Shown: positions 34,394 to 46,589 of the stretch, one piece after another
Position numbering within the stretch: position 1 is the first letter of the stretch
Layout of the letters: each line of letters starts with the position of its first letter
DNA from: Megaustenia siamemsis
Taxonomy: Eukaryota; Mollusca; Gastropoda; Stylommatophora; Ariophantidae
NCBI GenBank assembly: GCA_032433765.1
Contig: JAVIAB010000124.1
Span: 91,940,845-92,004,844, forward strand
Length of the DNA: 64,000 nt
Direction of reading: 5' to 3'
Made by a program: the position numbers and the translations under genes
Notes under the pieces: generated by a model
Databases searched by the model: none
The model's input: the letters and a program-made list of their open reading frames with translations, nothing else
Told to the model about the DNA's origin: nothing

Positions 34394-34465
34394 GCGATCA
34401 AGACTCAATCAGAGTAGGATTGCAGACTCTCACATGAAGACAGCTGTCTGTTTAAGTGATTTAAT
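34390..34465 (+). repeat. Dispersed repeat R1
   Basis: GCGATCAAGACTCAATCAGA, then CACATGAAGACAGCTGTCTG; abuts a TA run. Confidence 0.78.
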
Positions 34466-35180
34466 TTATATAAGTAACATGTTAATTAGCAAGGCAACTA
34501 AATAATCAATAATGAACAGCTGTTCATACATTACTCATCCGTTAGGATTGAGGAATAAGACTTGGAACATCTGTTCATTTGTACACCTTTTTTTAATTGT
34601 TATGTATTTCTTGCAAATGTCGAGTGCACGTTTTGTTTTCGCTTTAGGCTAGACTGACGGACGCGTATTGAACTTTCAGTGTTCGTGCGAAAAACTAGTG
34701 CTCTCTACTTTGTATTGTTGGTAAATGCTACTCACAGTGGGCACACGACATGTCATTAACCCCCCCCCCCTCTCTCTCTCTCTCTTTCTCTCTTTCCATC
34801 TCTCCAAACACGTGATCACCTTCCGAGATCTTTGAGTGGATTCATCGATTCATTTCATGGTCATTGATTGCTCCTGGGTGATTCAGTAGAACAGGTGATA
34901 GTTGCACGTAAATGAGACTCACGCAGTACTTCGCTGGATCAATAACAAACAACATGCAAACTGCACAGACACACAATAACCTTTCCCTTACTCGTTCTCT
35001 CCCAATCGTTCCTAGCTTAGCTACACATTCTGTGAGTCTGAAATTATGCACCGAATCATCCTATAATCTCGCAAATATATAGTTCAATTCGAGACAAATT
35101 ATAGCTTACCGAGATGGCTCTTAGGAGCAAAATTATCTGCCCTTTGGAGAGTTCGTGAGCAATAATTACGTAGGCCTAAA
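34466..35180. other. No recognisable feature
   Basis: Contains a poly-C/(CT)n tract at 34761-34795. Nothing else supportable. Confidence 0.45.
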
Positions 35181-35188
35181 TACAACAA

Positions 35189-35330
35189 TCCGCTTTGGTG
35201 TCTACATTCTCCTTAAGAACAGAGTTGGTATAGAATCCGCTTTGGTGTAAACATTCTCCTTAAGAACAGAGTTGGTATAGAATCCGCTTTGTTGTAAACA
35301 TTCTCCTTAAGAACAGAGTTGGTATAGAAT
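35189..35330 (+). repeat. 47-bp tandem repeat, three units
   Basis: Unit ATCCGCTTTGGTGTAAACAT, TCTCCTTAAGAACAGAGTTG, GTATAGA, nearly identical between copies. Confidence 0.95.
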
Positions 35331-35427
35331 CATTCATGAAGCTTCAGAATCATTCTCTAATTAAAATTGTGGTAACTTTGTAATAAAATAGAGACCATTG
35401 TAGATTTAACAAAAAATAATATTTTCT

Positions 35428-35462
35428 CTCTCTCTCTCTATCACACACACACACACACACAT
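35428..35462. repeat. (CT)n(CA)n microsatellite
   Basis: CT run followed by CA run. A second CA-rich tract lies at 35678-35800. Confidence 0.93.
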
Positions 35463-35829
35463 ACTCCCCTCTTTCTCTGCCTATATATCTTCTTCGTCTT
35501 CATCATCGCAGAGCCGTGCAATTACAAGTAGGGGTACTTCTGACGAACCTCATCAATTTTCTCCATCTCTTTCTGCCTTCAGCTATTCCCTTAGACTATG
35601 CAAAGTAGAGGGCTGTGCATTCTTTTATTTCATCATCCAATTTCTTTCTCTGCTTACCTCTCCCTTCTCGCTTCTTGCACACACACACACACACATACTT
35701 ACCTAGACACACACACATACAGACACAGCTACACAGGTACAAGAGACACACACAAACACACAATCACACACATACAAACATGAACATATATATACAAACA
35801 CAACAGAAGTAATTGTCAGATCGAAGAAA

Positions 35830-36470
35830 CAATCATCACCATCATGCAACATAAAAATAAACATAACAAATCTGAAACAAGTGCAACGCGTCAAATACTT
35901 GGACACAAAAACAACATCGGATGGAAGATGCACCACAGAAATAAAAAGCAGAATAGCTCAGGCCAAAATAGCATTTCAGAAAGTGAAAAATATCTTATGC
36001 AACAAATCTATATCAATAGAAATGAGAAAGAGAGTTCATCGGTGCTATATAGAACCAATTCAGACCTATAGAAGCGAATCATGGACAGTAGACAAACAAA
36101 TAAAAATACGATTAGAGGCTACAGAGATGGGATTTCTCAGAAGAATGTTGAAAGTTCTCTGGACAGCTAAAAAGACCAATGCGGAAGTTCTCAAAAAGAC
36201 CAACACGAAAAGGGAGCTAATAAAAAACATCAGAAAGGAACAATCAACATTTTTTGGGCACATCATGAGAAGAAGAAAGTTGGAATACTTGGTTACAACT
36301 GGCAAAATAAAAGGAAAGAGAGATCGCGGACGACAAAGAGGGAAAATACTGGATAGCTTGGTTTCATGGCATCAAAAACAGTCAATAACAGAACTGATAC
36401 GATGCACTGTAGATAGAAGATTGTGGAAGAACATGACGCCAACCGGTATGGCACATGATGATGATGATGA
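35830..36470 (+). pseudogene. LINE ORF2 C-terminal fragment (family B'), best preserved
   Basis: A 208-codon open frame (35881-36507) is the longest LINE frame in the window. It reads QRVKYLDTKTTSDGRCTTEI, RIAQAKIAFQKVKNILCNKS, EATEMGFLRRMLKVLWTAKK, FFGHIMRRRKLEYLVTTGKI, KGKRDRGRQRGKILDSLVSW and RLWKNM. These are the post-thumb 'YLG..I..DG', 'RI..AK..F..' and 'GHIMRR..LE.L..TGKI.G.R.RGR' blocks. No endonuclease or RT active site is present. It can serve as reference for copies at 30225, 53230 and 28035. Confidence 0.85.
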
Positions 36471-36499
36471 TTATCGTGTCTCTCTTCTTCCTTTAAAAT

Positions 36500-37170
36500 C
36501 ATTGTGAAGCATAGGTCATAAACAAACACTTTCCGAGCCGTTCTGTTTCTAGCCATTCTTTTTAGATCATTCCATGTCTTGCTCATCATCTTCATCCCTG
36601 CTTCCATCTGTCCTCTCCAAGAATATCCTGGTCTTCCTCTTTGTCTTTTTCCTTGGGGGTTACAAAAAAGGGCGTGTTGTGTAATACTCTCAGTTAGCTT
36701 CTGCAGTGTGTGTCCTAACCAGCGTCATCGTCTACGCTGTATTTCTTTATCCACAGGCATTTGACTGGTACACTTCTATAACTCTATGTTAGTTATTTTG
36801 TCCTGACATTCCATCGTTTTATCCTGCCTAAGCATCCATTAATGAATTCCTGTATCTTCATGATTGTCATATTTTTTGTGTTCTCCATGCTTCACAGCCA
36901 TATAATAATACTTACTTAACATTATTTTAAATACAATATCTTCATTTCTTCTAACACTTGATCATTTACGTGTATCCTAATGTGCCATTCTCTTCAGCTG
37001 TGTGGTTTATTTATGTTTACAATCTTCTTCCTGAATATTGAACACAGTACGTCTTTATTGACTCCTTCTCATTTCCTGCTAAATATACAAAGGTTATTTA
37101 TTACTGATGTGCGTCATAGGCTCTCTTTCTGGGCATTGTGTACGCTCTGCTTCCAACAGTGGTGGATAAC
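36500..37170 (-). pseudogene. LINE ORF2 C-terminal fragment (family A)
   Basis: Reverse complement of the 515-965 tail: TTTATCCACAGGCATTTGAC (36747-36766) encodes PVDK in reverse and CATTAATGAATTCCTGTATC encodes the QTFINGC region. It extends further upstream in the element than copy 515-965. Confidence 0.75.
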
Positions 37171-37630
37171 CTGTCACTTTCAGGCTCAAACCGAACTGCT
37201 AAACAATTCCTCACAGACCCGAAAGTTTGATTGTAAATTACTGTATACTCAGGTCTTTAGTTGAAAATACGTTTAGAGGTATTTAAAAAAAAAAAATAAA
37301 TCTGCACAGAAACAAAAAAGAAAAAGCGTACAAAATAAAAATGTTGTTTTAAGGTGAAACAATAAAGCAAATTATTTTGTCACATCTTTGATCTATCAAG
37401 ACCAGTGTCATTGAGAACGATAATCATGGGCGGCAGCAGTCTTCATACTTTCGACAACTCTGCTATATGATTTGTCTTTAGTGGCATGATGAGTTAGGAG
37501 ATAACACTGCACTTTTTAACATTTACATTAACATTACATTATAATGAATGCATTGAAAGTTAACAATCAGTTGTTACGATTTAGTTACACAATGGCGCTA
37601 TCAAGCAAAGAGAAGCGGATAACAAACATT
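37171..37630. other. No recognisable feature
   Basis: AT-rich, no long frames. Confidence 0.4.
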
Positions 37631-37634
37631 GCTT

Positions 37635-37800
37635 TAGTTTAGCTTGGTCGACATTGATCTTCATTCCACAACAAACAATTCCCTAATGCTCATATTCTTA
37701 TCTCAAAAGTTCCCCAGTGGGAAGCACACTCATTACACACTAGCGACAACACTTAAAATGGCTTCAGATCAATAGCACGAACTCATCACAGACGAAAGGA
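37635..37800. repeat. Dispersed repeat R4, diverged
   Basis: TTTAGCTTGGTCGACATTGA and TCTTCATTCCACAACAAACA parallel the start of R4 at 15297 and 21215. Confidence 0.45.
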
Positions 37801-37812
37801 GGGGGGGGGGGG

Positions 37813-38065
37813 GCCGCGATAGCTCAGTGGTTAGTGAACTGGACTACAAAGGACAAGAGGTAGGGTTCGATCCCAACCGACGGCTTCCGGTTCAACCAGT
37901 CTTTAATGGGTACCGGATATTTTTCTGGGAATGTAAAGCTACACGGGCGTAATACCGACCACATTACCCTAAAAATCATGTACTGAAGGTCTGCAAAAAT
38001 GTATGGTCACTAACACCATATTTCCTATACGCCACTTGGCGTGACGGGGCTTCTTTACTTTTACC
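37813..38065 (+). mobile_element. SINE-1, full length
   Basis: It starts after a G homopolymer at GCCGCGATAGCTCAGTGGTT, has A box and B box intact, and ends TTGGCGTGACGGGGCTTCTT. No clear target duplication. Confidence 0.92.
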
Positions 38066-38381
38066 ACAAGCGAAGACTTTGTGCCCAACCTCACGAGTCG
38101 TCGCTTACAACAAGCGTGACAGTTAACATAGAGTTCTTTGATTTTCTGCCCTCACCGTAGTCACTAGGTAGCCACACGAGCGTATAAATTCCATACTTTC
38201 CATGAAAGATTGCCATAGAAAGATGAATTACTTTATGGGATATTTCTGTTCTCTGTATCGCTCTAATTCCGTGTCTAAAAAGAAAACAGAACTCTTTCAT
38301 TAAACCGGTAAATTCTCCTGTTAATGTGTATAACCTATTGTTGAATTGTGTCTTTATTTCTTTTCTTCGCCTTCATTTATA

Positions 38382-38384
<3 letters not shown>

Positions 38385-38431
<47 letters not shown>
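38385..38431. repeat. (CT)n microsatellite
   Basis: Pure CT run. Confidence 0.97.
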
Positions 38432-38435
<4 letters not shown>

Positions 38436-38589
38436 CTTTGCACTTGCCTTTCATATTCCATCAATAGTAATATAAATACATTGTTGTAGTTTTTGCTACA
38501 CTGAGACAATTGCTGCCATATTCGACTAGTATAGCCACTGTTGTCCTGGAATAGGTTAGATCCTGGCATGTTACCTTAACCCGTTAGAC

Positions 38590-38860
38590 ACTAATGTCAG
38601 TTATGGATAGTCGATGGCCCCGGTTTCACTACAAACGAATTAAATTCCATAACTGCTCAACCGCCCGTGCCATTGGAATCATCCGATTTAAAACTCATCT
38701 CATTGAAAGATCCAAACAAAAAAAAGACAGATAATGTCCAAATCATAACAGCAACAGCACACACCAAAAGACATAAGGCCAAGCGGTATCCGGATGTGAA
38801 CGCAGTCAGTGAAGGTCACATAATCTTATTTCACATAACAAGCAATGTGAAGGACATAGT
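38590..38860 (-). repeat. Dispersed repeat R3, copy 2 (inverted)
   Basis: CTGCTCAACCGCCCGTGCCA (38655-38674) and TGGAATCATCCGATTTAAAA match the reverse complement of 9850-9920. Here the + strand keeps an open frame from 38667 to 39017 whose first third is this repeat (SLKDPNKKKTDN, IITATAHTKRHKAKR). The remaining 60 or so codons have no match in the window. Confidence 0.65.
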
Positions 38861-39144
38861 ATTAAGAATTGTGGGCATCTCTTACTTGGATCATGTTATG
38901 TGTGAACAAAATCGCCAAAGAACACAAGTAATCGAAGTTCGGTGTTCTTTTGATTACTGTGAAGAAAAGTATATAACACTTGTCGAGTATCTCGATCATC
39001 CGGCCTGCCATCATTAAACAAGGAGCTGTGAATGATGAGGAAGAAACGTTTAACGTGCATATTAAGTAATTACTATAGGATTTTCGTAAATGACACACTC
39101 CTGGCTTCCTCATGTTCACAATTTTTAAGATGTTCATTTAGCCA

Positions 39145-39395
39145 TCTATCCGTCCGTCCGTCCGTCCGTCCGTCCGTCCGTCCGTCCGTCCGTCCGTCCG
39201 TCCGTCCGTCCGTCCGTCCGTCCGTCCGTCCGTCCGTCCGTCCGTCCGTCCGTCCGTCCGTCCGTCCGTCCGTCCGTCCGTCCGTCCGTCCGTCCGTCCG
39301 TCCGTCCGTCCGTCCGTCCGTCCGTCCGTCCGTCCGTCCGTCCGTCCGTCCGTCCGTCCATCCATCCATCCATCCATCCATCCATCCATCCATCC

Positions 39396-39489
<94 letters not shown>

Positions 39490-39514
39490 ATATCTATCTA
39501 TCTATCTATCTATC
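39145..39514 (+). repeat. (TCCG)n(TCCA)n(TATC)n microsatellite, left flank of the palindrome
   Basis: About 53 TCCG, nine TCCA and some 35 TATC units. The TATC part resumes in the same orientation at 49638, which shows that the 10.1-kb palindrome was inserted into it. Confidence 0.97.
39509..39514. repeat. 6-bp target-site duplication, left copy
   Basis: TCTATC, identical to 49638-49643. Because the target is a 4-bp microsatellite, duplications of 2, 6 or 10 bp fit equally; 3, 4, 5, 8 and 9 bp do not, if the element ends are at AGTAGT. Confidence 0.7.
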
Positions 39515-39575
39515 AGTAGTATACAAGAATCCATTTGATATTCATTTAGGCGCTAAATTAACAAAGATATATAGT

Positions 39576-39592
39576 AGGCGCGCGGCGCGCCT
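39576..39592. other. GC-rich 17-bp palindrome near left end
   Basis: AGGCGCGCGGCGCGCCT, a self-complementary CpG-rich motif about 60 bp from the terminus, mirrored at 49560-49576. It may be a protein-binding or origin-type element. Confidence 0.85.
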
Positions 39593-40394
39593 AATGTACC
39601 GTAGGCGCAGGGGGAGTTAACCGTGACATTTCGTGTCGGGATGTTGACCTCTAGTCCCGGTGACCCCGGAAGTGCGCTGTTTATGTCTGGTATGTGCTGA
39701 CTTTGGAGTTCTTGATGCACTTGAGCGATAGTGATAGGTTAGTAGATTATACAACATCAATGAAAAACGATCAATATAAGACAGAAGACAAAGATATATT
39801 TTATTCTTTCATTATCTCAATAGGTGTATAACATACAGTGGATATTATATAACATTACAAACATATTTAGTACACGAAGTAAATATATAGTACAAGGATA
39901 ACATTTATTTATAGCTATGTAGTTGGGCGTCTGCTTAGATTTGTGTCATAAATGAATCATAAGGGTGAAACTGTTAGAGATTCCTGGTTAGGCTAAACTG
40001 GTAGTGTAAAGAGTTAAATATCTAGAGGCGTAGTCGAGACATTATCATCAGCTACCTTTCTTTTTATATAGAAATAGGAAAGAGCATTTCTTGTTTGACT
40101 GTAGGAAAATATGGAATTATTTAAGACTTTGAAACCTACATTTTTCCCACCCTTAGCCTTTTGCGTGGCGAGAACCTCTAAAAACATATCTTTGTCTAAT
40201 TTGTTGTGTTGCTTGCTTAGCCCTTTGCAACTGATTTTATCGTAACCCCCACTGCAATGGTACGTCTTACTACATAAACTAACAAGAGCTGTCCGTTCGT
40301 ACTCTAGTTTAAAAAGTCCGGGCGTTCGCTTGGTGTATGCTTTAACACCCTTACAGTTTATACAGTCTGTCTTGCTAGTATGTTCATCGCAGCG

Positions 40395-40890
40395 ATGGGT
40401 GTATGGAGGTCGCCTAGTGTGTAATAAGGGCTGTATAGGGGTCGTCTAGTGTGCCGTGATGGGTCAATGGAGGTCGGCTAGTATGTCGTGATGGGTGTAC
40501 GGAGGTCGTCTAGTGTGTCATATTGGGTGTATAGAGGGCGTTTAGTGTGTCATGATGGTTGTATAGGGGTCGTCTAGTGTGCCATGATGGGTGCATGGAG
40601 GTCGGCTAGTATGTCGTGATGGGTGTGCGGAGGTCGTCTAGTGGGGTATGATGGATAGTATGTCGTGATGGGTGTATGGACGGCGTCTAGTGTGTCATGA
40701 TGGGTGTATGGAGGTCGTTTAGTGTATCGTGATGGGTGTATGGAGGTCGTCTACTGTGTCGTGAGGGGTGTATGGAGGTCGTCTAGTGTGGTATGAGGGG
40801 TGTATGGAGGTCGTCTAGTGTGATATGAGGGCTGTATCCCGGGCGTCTAGTGTGACATTAGGGCTGTATGGTGGTTGTCTGGTATATCAT
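40395..40890 (+). repeat. Satellite A, left arm (about 32-bp unit, 14 copies)
   Basis: Unit GATGGGTGTATGGAGGTCGT, CTAGTGTGTCAT with variable ends. The mirror array is 48280-48765. Confidence 0.93.
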
Positions 40891-41214
40891 ACTTTAATCA
40901 ACCAATTAGGAAACATGAAAAAACGAAGGAATTCAACAATATTTATCTTAACAACTTTCCATCAATACAGTTGAATAACCTGTTATCGTTAACCCTTACC
41001 ATACTTTAAGAGAAAACATTCAAACTTACAGTATAAAATATAGTCTCAATCATCTACACTGAATATAACCTATTATCGATAACCCTTAACATACTTTAAG
41101 AGAAAACAAGCCAACTTACTGTGCAAAACTCCGCTAGAGTGAACAGTAACTTTCCTTGAATCAACCAAACTTATAACGCCGTCTAGTTTAAATATATCCT
41201 GGTAAGAAATGAAT

Positions 41215-41345
41215 AAATTAGCCAATCAGCGAGTGACTATGCCAACATCGACTGATATCGGGATTAACCAACCAGAGAAGAGTATTAGTATAGGAGGCGG
41301 GGCAAAGAAATGACTGACAGGTGGATTAACCAATCAGAGAAGCGC
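41215..41345 (+). promoter_or_regulatory. CCAAT-box / GC-box cluster, left arm
   Basis: AGCCAATCAGCG (41220-41231) fits the NF-Y CCAAT consensus. A second CCAAT (ACCAATCAG, 41329-41337), a related AACCAACCAG (41267-41276) and GGAGGCGGGGC (41293-41303, Sp1-like) lie within 130 bp. Such clustering is promoter-like, but no gene start follows. The right-arm mirror has lost the first CCAAT (CCTATCAGC in the same reading). Confidence 0.45.
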
Positions 41346-41629
41346 GTTAGCCGAAGCGTAGGTAGTGGCTGTCGGGTCAGTGGTGGGGGAAAGAAAGGCG
41401 GGGTGGTGGATTACTTGAACTCATTTTGACCCCTGAACCAATTCCAGAAGAGTTCTATGACCTCATTTAGACCGCTGAAGGCTTTAATATCAGTGTTTCC
41501 CACGTCAACGAACGACATACATCATTAAAGGTGATTACCTCAGCTCTTAGACTTTGGAGTTCCATATCTTTATCACTTGATTGAATGACAGAGAACAGTA
41601 AAGATGATCATTTCAGGTAAGAAAACTTA

Positions 41630-42640
41630 GTTCCAAACCCCAAAATTTCGACTCATACTCACAAAGTTGAACACGAACTATACAAAGTTAGTCCCAAAGT
41701 CGTAATTGTTCGACACGAAAGTCGTAAATGTTATATGCAAAGTCCAAAAGTTTGTCAAAAAGACAACCTAAACTCAAAATAGTTAGACACAAAACCCAAC
41801 AATGTATATGCAAAGGCCAAAAAGTTACTCCAAAAGACAACTAATGTAACTCTTAATCCCAAAATTTCATCTCATAACCAAAAAGTTTAACTCAGAACCC
41901 TAAAAATTTAGTCCCAAAGTGATACTAGTTCACCACAAAAGTCGTAAATGTTATATTCAAATCCAAAAGTTTGTCAAAAAGACAACCCAAACTCAAAATA
42001 GTTAGACACAAAGCCCAACAATTTATATGCAAAGTCCAAAAAGTTACTCCAAAAGACAACTAATGTAACACTTAACCCCAAAATTTCGTTCATAACCAAA
42101 AAGTTGAACTCAAAACCCTACAAAATTTAAACCCAAAGTCAAAATAGTTAGACACGAAAGACCAAATAGTTATATTCAAAGTCCAAAAGTTTGTCAAAAA
42201 GACAACCCAAACTCAAAATAGTTAGACATGAAAGGTCAAAAAGGTATACACAAAGTCCAAAATGTTACTTCAAAACACAAATAATATAACAACAAAACCT
42301 AAAATTTCGACTCATATGCACAAACTTGGGCACAACACCCTACAAAATTTAGACCGAAAGTCAAAATAGTTAGACACGAAAGACCAAATAGTTATATGCA
42401 AAGTCCAAAAGTTTGTCAAAAAGACAACCCAAACTCAAAATAGTTGTACACGAAAGACCAAAAAATGACATTCAAAGTCCAAAATGTTACTCCAAACGAC
42501 AATTAATGTAACACCAAGCTCTAAAATTTCGACTTATACTCACAAATTTGGACACAAAACCCTTAAAAAAATCTAGACCCAAAGTCCAAAAGACAAAATA
42601 ATTTAACCCCAAAACACAAAAATCTCATCTCATAAGCAAA
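41630..42640 (+). repeat. Satellite B, left arm (about 220-bp unit, 4-5 copies)
   Basis: Landmark AAAGTCCAAAAGTTTGTCAA recurs near 41737, 41957, 42178 and 42404. Units are A-rich and built of shorter AAAGTCCAAAAnGTTA blocks. Mirror 46590-47525. Confidence 0.9.
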
Positions 42641-43074
42641 AAGTTGAAAATGCAGGCTGTCTAGTATGTCTTGATCTTGACCCGATAAGTTTCTAAAAAT
42701 AGATTTTGACCAGTGATACAATACCAAAGTGTCCACTTATCAACCAAAGTCTGTAATACAGCTGAGAAAACCCTAATAAATAATTACAATTTACTAAAAA
42801 TGTTGCACTTGATGATAGTTGCGACTGTGTCTAAATTATTATTGAAAATATTCATAGAACTCTAGTAAAAGCCAAACACACTAAAACACCACATTGAAAG
42901 AATGAACTTAAAGTTCACGCCCCTGTCACAACTCTGCTAAGAAAAGTACTGCAAAGCATGAAAGTTATGTCCCCTGCTATAACTCTACTAAACGAAAGTA
43001 TTACCAAAAACGTAGGTTACACTCCTACCATAACCCCACTAAGAAAAACAAGATTTTACTTAAAATACCACATT

Positions 43075-44395
43075 TATGATTGTTACGCCCCTTGACCCTT
43101 TATGAGGGGTACGCCCATGAAAATGTTAGAAACAGTAAATTTACACTCTAGGGTTACTCCAAACTTTACATTAGACATCCCCATAGCAAAAATTTACTTA
43201 AAAGTCACTTTTATGGTTGTTACGCCCCTTGACCCTTTATGAGGGGACGCCCATGAAACTGTTACAAATAGTAAATTTACACTCTAAACTTACCCCGAAT
43301 GTTATTTTAGACATCCCCATAGCAAAAATTTGATTAAAAGTCACTTTTATGATTGTTACCCCCTTGACTCTTTTTTAGGGCTACGCCCATGAAACTGTTA
43401 AAAATAGTCAATTTAACATCTAGACATACCACAAACTTTATTTTAGTCACCCACATAGCAAAAATTTACTAAAAACCACTTTTATGAGTGTTGCCCCTGT
43501 ACCCATTTTTGGTGGTTACGCCCATGAAACTGTTAAAAATAGTAAATTTAACACCTAAACATACCCCAAACTTTATATTAAGCATCTCCGTATCAAGAAT
43601 TTACATAAAAACAACTTTTGAAATTACTACCCCCCTACCCATTTTTGGCGGTTACGCCCATGAAACTGTTAAAAATAGTAAATTTAACATCTAGACATAC
43701 TCCAAACTTTATATTAAGCATCGCCATAACAAAAATTTACATAAAAACAACTTTTGAAATTACTACCCCTGTACCCATATTTGGCGGTTACGCCCATGAA
43801 ACTGTTAAAAATAGTCAATTTAACACCTAGACATACCCCAAACTTTATATTAAGCATCTCCATATCAAGAATTTACACACAAAAAAAACTTTTGAAATTA
43901 CTACCACTGTACCCATTTTTGGCGGTTACGCCCATGAAATCGATAAAAAATTGAAATTTAACCTCTAGACATACCCCAAACTTTATATTAAGCATCCCCA
44001 TATCAAGAATTTACATAAAAATCACTTTTGAAATTACTACCCCTGTACCCATTTTTGGCGGTTACGCCCATGAAATCGAAAAAAAATTGAAATTTAACAC
44101 CTAGACATACCCCAAACTTCATTTTAGTCATCCCTGTATCAAGAATTTACATAAAAACAACTTTTGAAATTACTACCCCGGTACCCATTTTTGGCGATTA
44201 CGCCCATGAAACTGTTAAAAATAGTAAATTTAACATCTAGACATACCCCAAACTTTATATTAAGCATCTCTGTATCAAGAATTTACATAAAAACAACTTT
44301 TGAAATTACTACCCCTGTACCCATTTTTGGCGGTTACGCCCATGAAATCGATAAAAAAATTGAAATTTAACCTATTGGTATACCTCAAACATAAT
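43075..44395 (+). repeat. Satellite C, left arm (about 136-bp unit, 10 copies)
   Basis: Each unit contains GGCGGTTACGCCCATGAAAC, TCTAGACATACCCCAAACTT and AATTTACATAAAAACAACTT. Unit length is not a multiple of three, so the short Met-start frames in it shift and are not genes. Outer units (43080-43480) are more diverged. Mirror 44700-46165. Confidence 0.95.
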
Positions 44396-44467
44396 ATTTG
44401 ACACGCCCATGTATCAAATTTACATGAAAAAACAACTAAAAAAAGTAGTAGTATATCCAGTGATTGG

Positions 44468-44629
44468 ACCGTGGAATGTTCCTTTGAAGGCACATAATTC
44501 CTTATATAAATAGTCTAGACGCAGATCGAGGCACATTTTTTGGTGCCGTTTTTTCATATATGAGAGTCTACCCGTACATGGAAGCACATTTTTTTCCTTA
44601 TATGAGTCTTCATTTTTTCTTATATGAGG
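44468..44629. other. Palindrome centre (162-bp unique loop)
   Basis: This is the only part of the element without an inverted partner. It holds a TATA-box-like TATATAAATAG at 44503-44513 and three related CTTATATGAG/TCATATATGAGAG blocks (44551-44626). It could contain an outward-reading promoter or a nuclease-sensitive hairpin tip. No coding frame. Confidence 0.85.
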
Positions 44630-44699
44630 CCAATCACTGGATCTACTACTACTTTTTTTAGTTGTTTTTTCATGTAAATTTGATACATGGGCGTGTCAA

Positions 44700-46165
44700 A
44701 TATTATGTTTGAGGTATACCAATAGGTTAAATTTCAATTTTTTTATCGATTTCATGGGCGTAACCGCCAAAAATGGGTACAGGGGTAGTAATTTCAAAAG
44801 TTGTTTTTATGTAAATTCTTGATACGGAGATGCTTAATATAAAGTTTGGGGTATGTCTAGATGTTAAATTTACTATTTTTAACAGTTTCATGGGCGTAAC
44901 CGCCAAAAATGGGTACCGGGGCAGTAATTTCAAAAGTTGTTTTTATGTAAATTCTTGATACAGGGATGACTAAAATGAAGTTTGGGGTATGTCTAGGTGT
45001 TAAATTTCAATTTTTTATCGATTTCATGGGCGTAACCGCCAAAAATGGGTACAGGTATAGTAATTTCAAAAGTGATTTTTATGTAAATTCTTGATACAGG
45101 GATGACTAAAATGAAGTTTGGGGTATGTCTATGTGTTAAATTTCAATTTTTTATCGATTTCATGGGCGTAACCGCCAAAAATGGGTACAGGTATAGTAAT
45201 TTCAAAAGTGATTTTTATGTAAATTCTTGATATGGGGATGCATAATATAAAGTTTGGGGTATGTCTAGAGGTTAAATTTCAATTTTTTATCGATTTCATG
45301 GGCGTAACCGCCAAAAATGTGTACAGTGGTAGTAATTTCAAAAGTTTTTTTGTGTGTAAATTCTTGATATGGAGATGCTTAATATAAAGTTTGGGGTATG
45401 TCTAGGTGTTAAATTGACTATTTTTAACAGTTTCATGGGCGTAACCGCCAAAAATGGGTACAGGGGTAGTAATTTCAAAAGTTGTTTTTATGTAAATTTT
45501 TGTTATGGCGATGCTTAATATAAAGTTTGGAGTATGTCTAGATGTTAAATTTACTATTTTTAACAGTTTCATGGGCGTAACCGCCAAAAATGGGTAGGGG
45601 GGTAGTAATTTCAAAAGTTGTTTTTATGTAAATTCTTGATACGGAGATGCTTAATATAAAGTTTGGGGTATGTCTAGGTGTTAAATTTACTATTTTTAAC
45701 AGTTTCATGGGCGTAACCACCAAAAATGGGTACAGGGAGCAACACTCATAAAAGTGGTTTTTAGTAAATTTTTGCTATGTGGGTGACTAAAATAAAGTTT
45801 GTGGTATGTCTAGATGTTAAATTGACTATTTTTAACAGTTTCATGGGCGTAGCCCTAAAAAGAGTCAAGGGGGTAACAATCATAAAAGTGACTTTTAAGC
45901 AAATTTTTGCTATGGGGATGTCTAAAATAACATTCGGGGTAAGTTTAGAGTGTAAATTTACTATTTGTAACAGTTTCATGGGCGTCCCCTCATAAAGGGT
46001 CAAGGGGCGTAACAACCAAAAAAGTGACTTTTAAGTGAACTTTTACTATGGGGATGTCTAATGTAAAGTTTGGAGTAACCCTAGAGTGTAAATTTACTAT
46101 TTCTAACAGTTTCATGGGCGTACCCCTCATAAAGGGTCAAGGGGCGTAACAATCATAAATGTGGT
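44700..46165 (-). repeat. Satellite C, right arm
   Basis: Mirror of 43075-44395. Unit order and variants near the centre are similar, but unit counts differ. Confidence 0.93.
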
Positions 46166-46589
46166 ATTTTAAGTAAAATCTTGTTTTTCTTAGTGGGGTT
46201 ATGGTAGGAGTGTAACCTACGTGTTTGGTAATACTTTCGTTTAGTAGAGTTATAGCAGGGGACATAACTTTCATGCTTTGCAGTACTTTTCTTAGCAGAG
46301 TTGTGACAGGGGCGTGAACTTTAAGTTCATTTTTTCAATGTGGTGTTTTAGTGTGTTTGGCTTTTACTAGAGTTCTATGAATATTTTCAATAATAATTTA
46401 GACACAGTCGCAACTATCATCAAGTGCAACATTTTTAGTAAATTGTAATTATTTATTAGGGTTTTCTCAGCTGTATTAAAGACTTTGGTTGATAAGTGGA
46501 CACTTTGGTATTGTATCACTGGTCAAAATCTATTTTTAGAAACTTATCGGGTCAAGATCAAGACATACTAGACAGCCTGCATTTTCAAC

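Larger units (their letters stand above)
39515..44467 (+). repeat. Palindrome left arm
   Basis: From outside inwards: terminal AGTAGT; a 17-bp GC palindrome at 39576-39592; about 780 bp of unique sequence; satellite A; a 740-bp segment with CCAAT/GC-box sites; satellite B; about 430 bp with conserved short blocks; satellite C; and a final 70 bp ending CCAGTGATTGG. Confidence 0.95.

Noticed and set aside
38667..39017. 116-codon open frame as a novel gene
   Set aside because: Its first third is dispersed repeat R3, the rest has no match or splice context, and length is within chance for this many bases. Kept only as part of the R3 entry.
39032..39538. 168-codon open frame and several antisense frames in the TCCG/TCCA/TATC tract
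   Set aside because: Products are pure four-base repeat translations with no conserved domain.
43488..46015. Repeated 60-80 codon frames with MKLLP...TPMKLLKIVNLT content
   Set aside because: They come from the 136-bp satellite. The unit is not a multiple of three, frames change between units, and the same peptides appear on the opposite arm only because of the palindrome.
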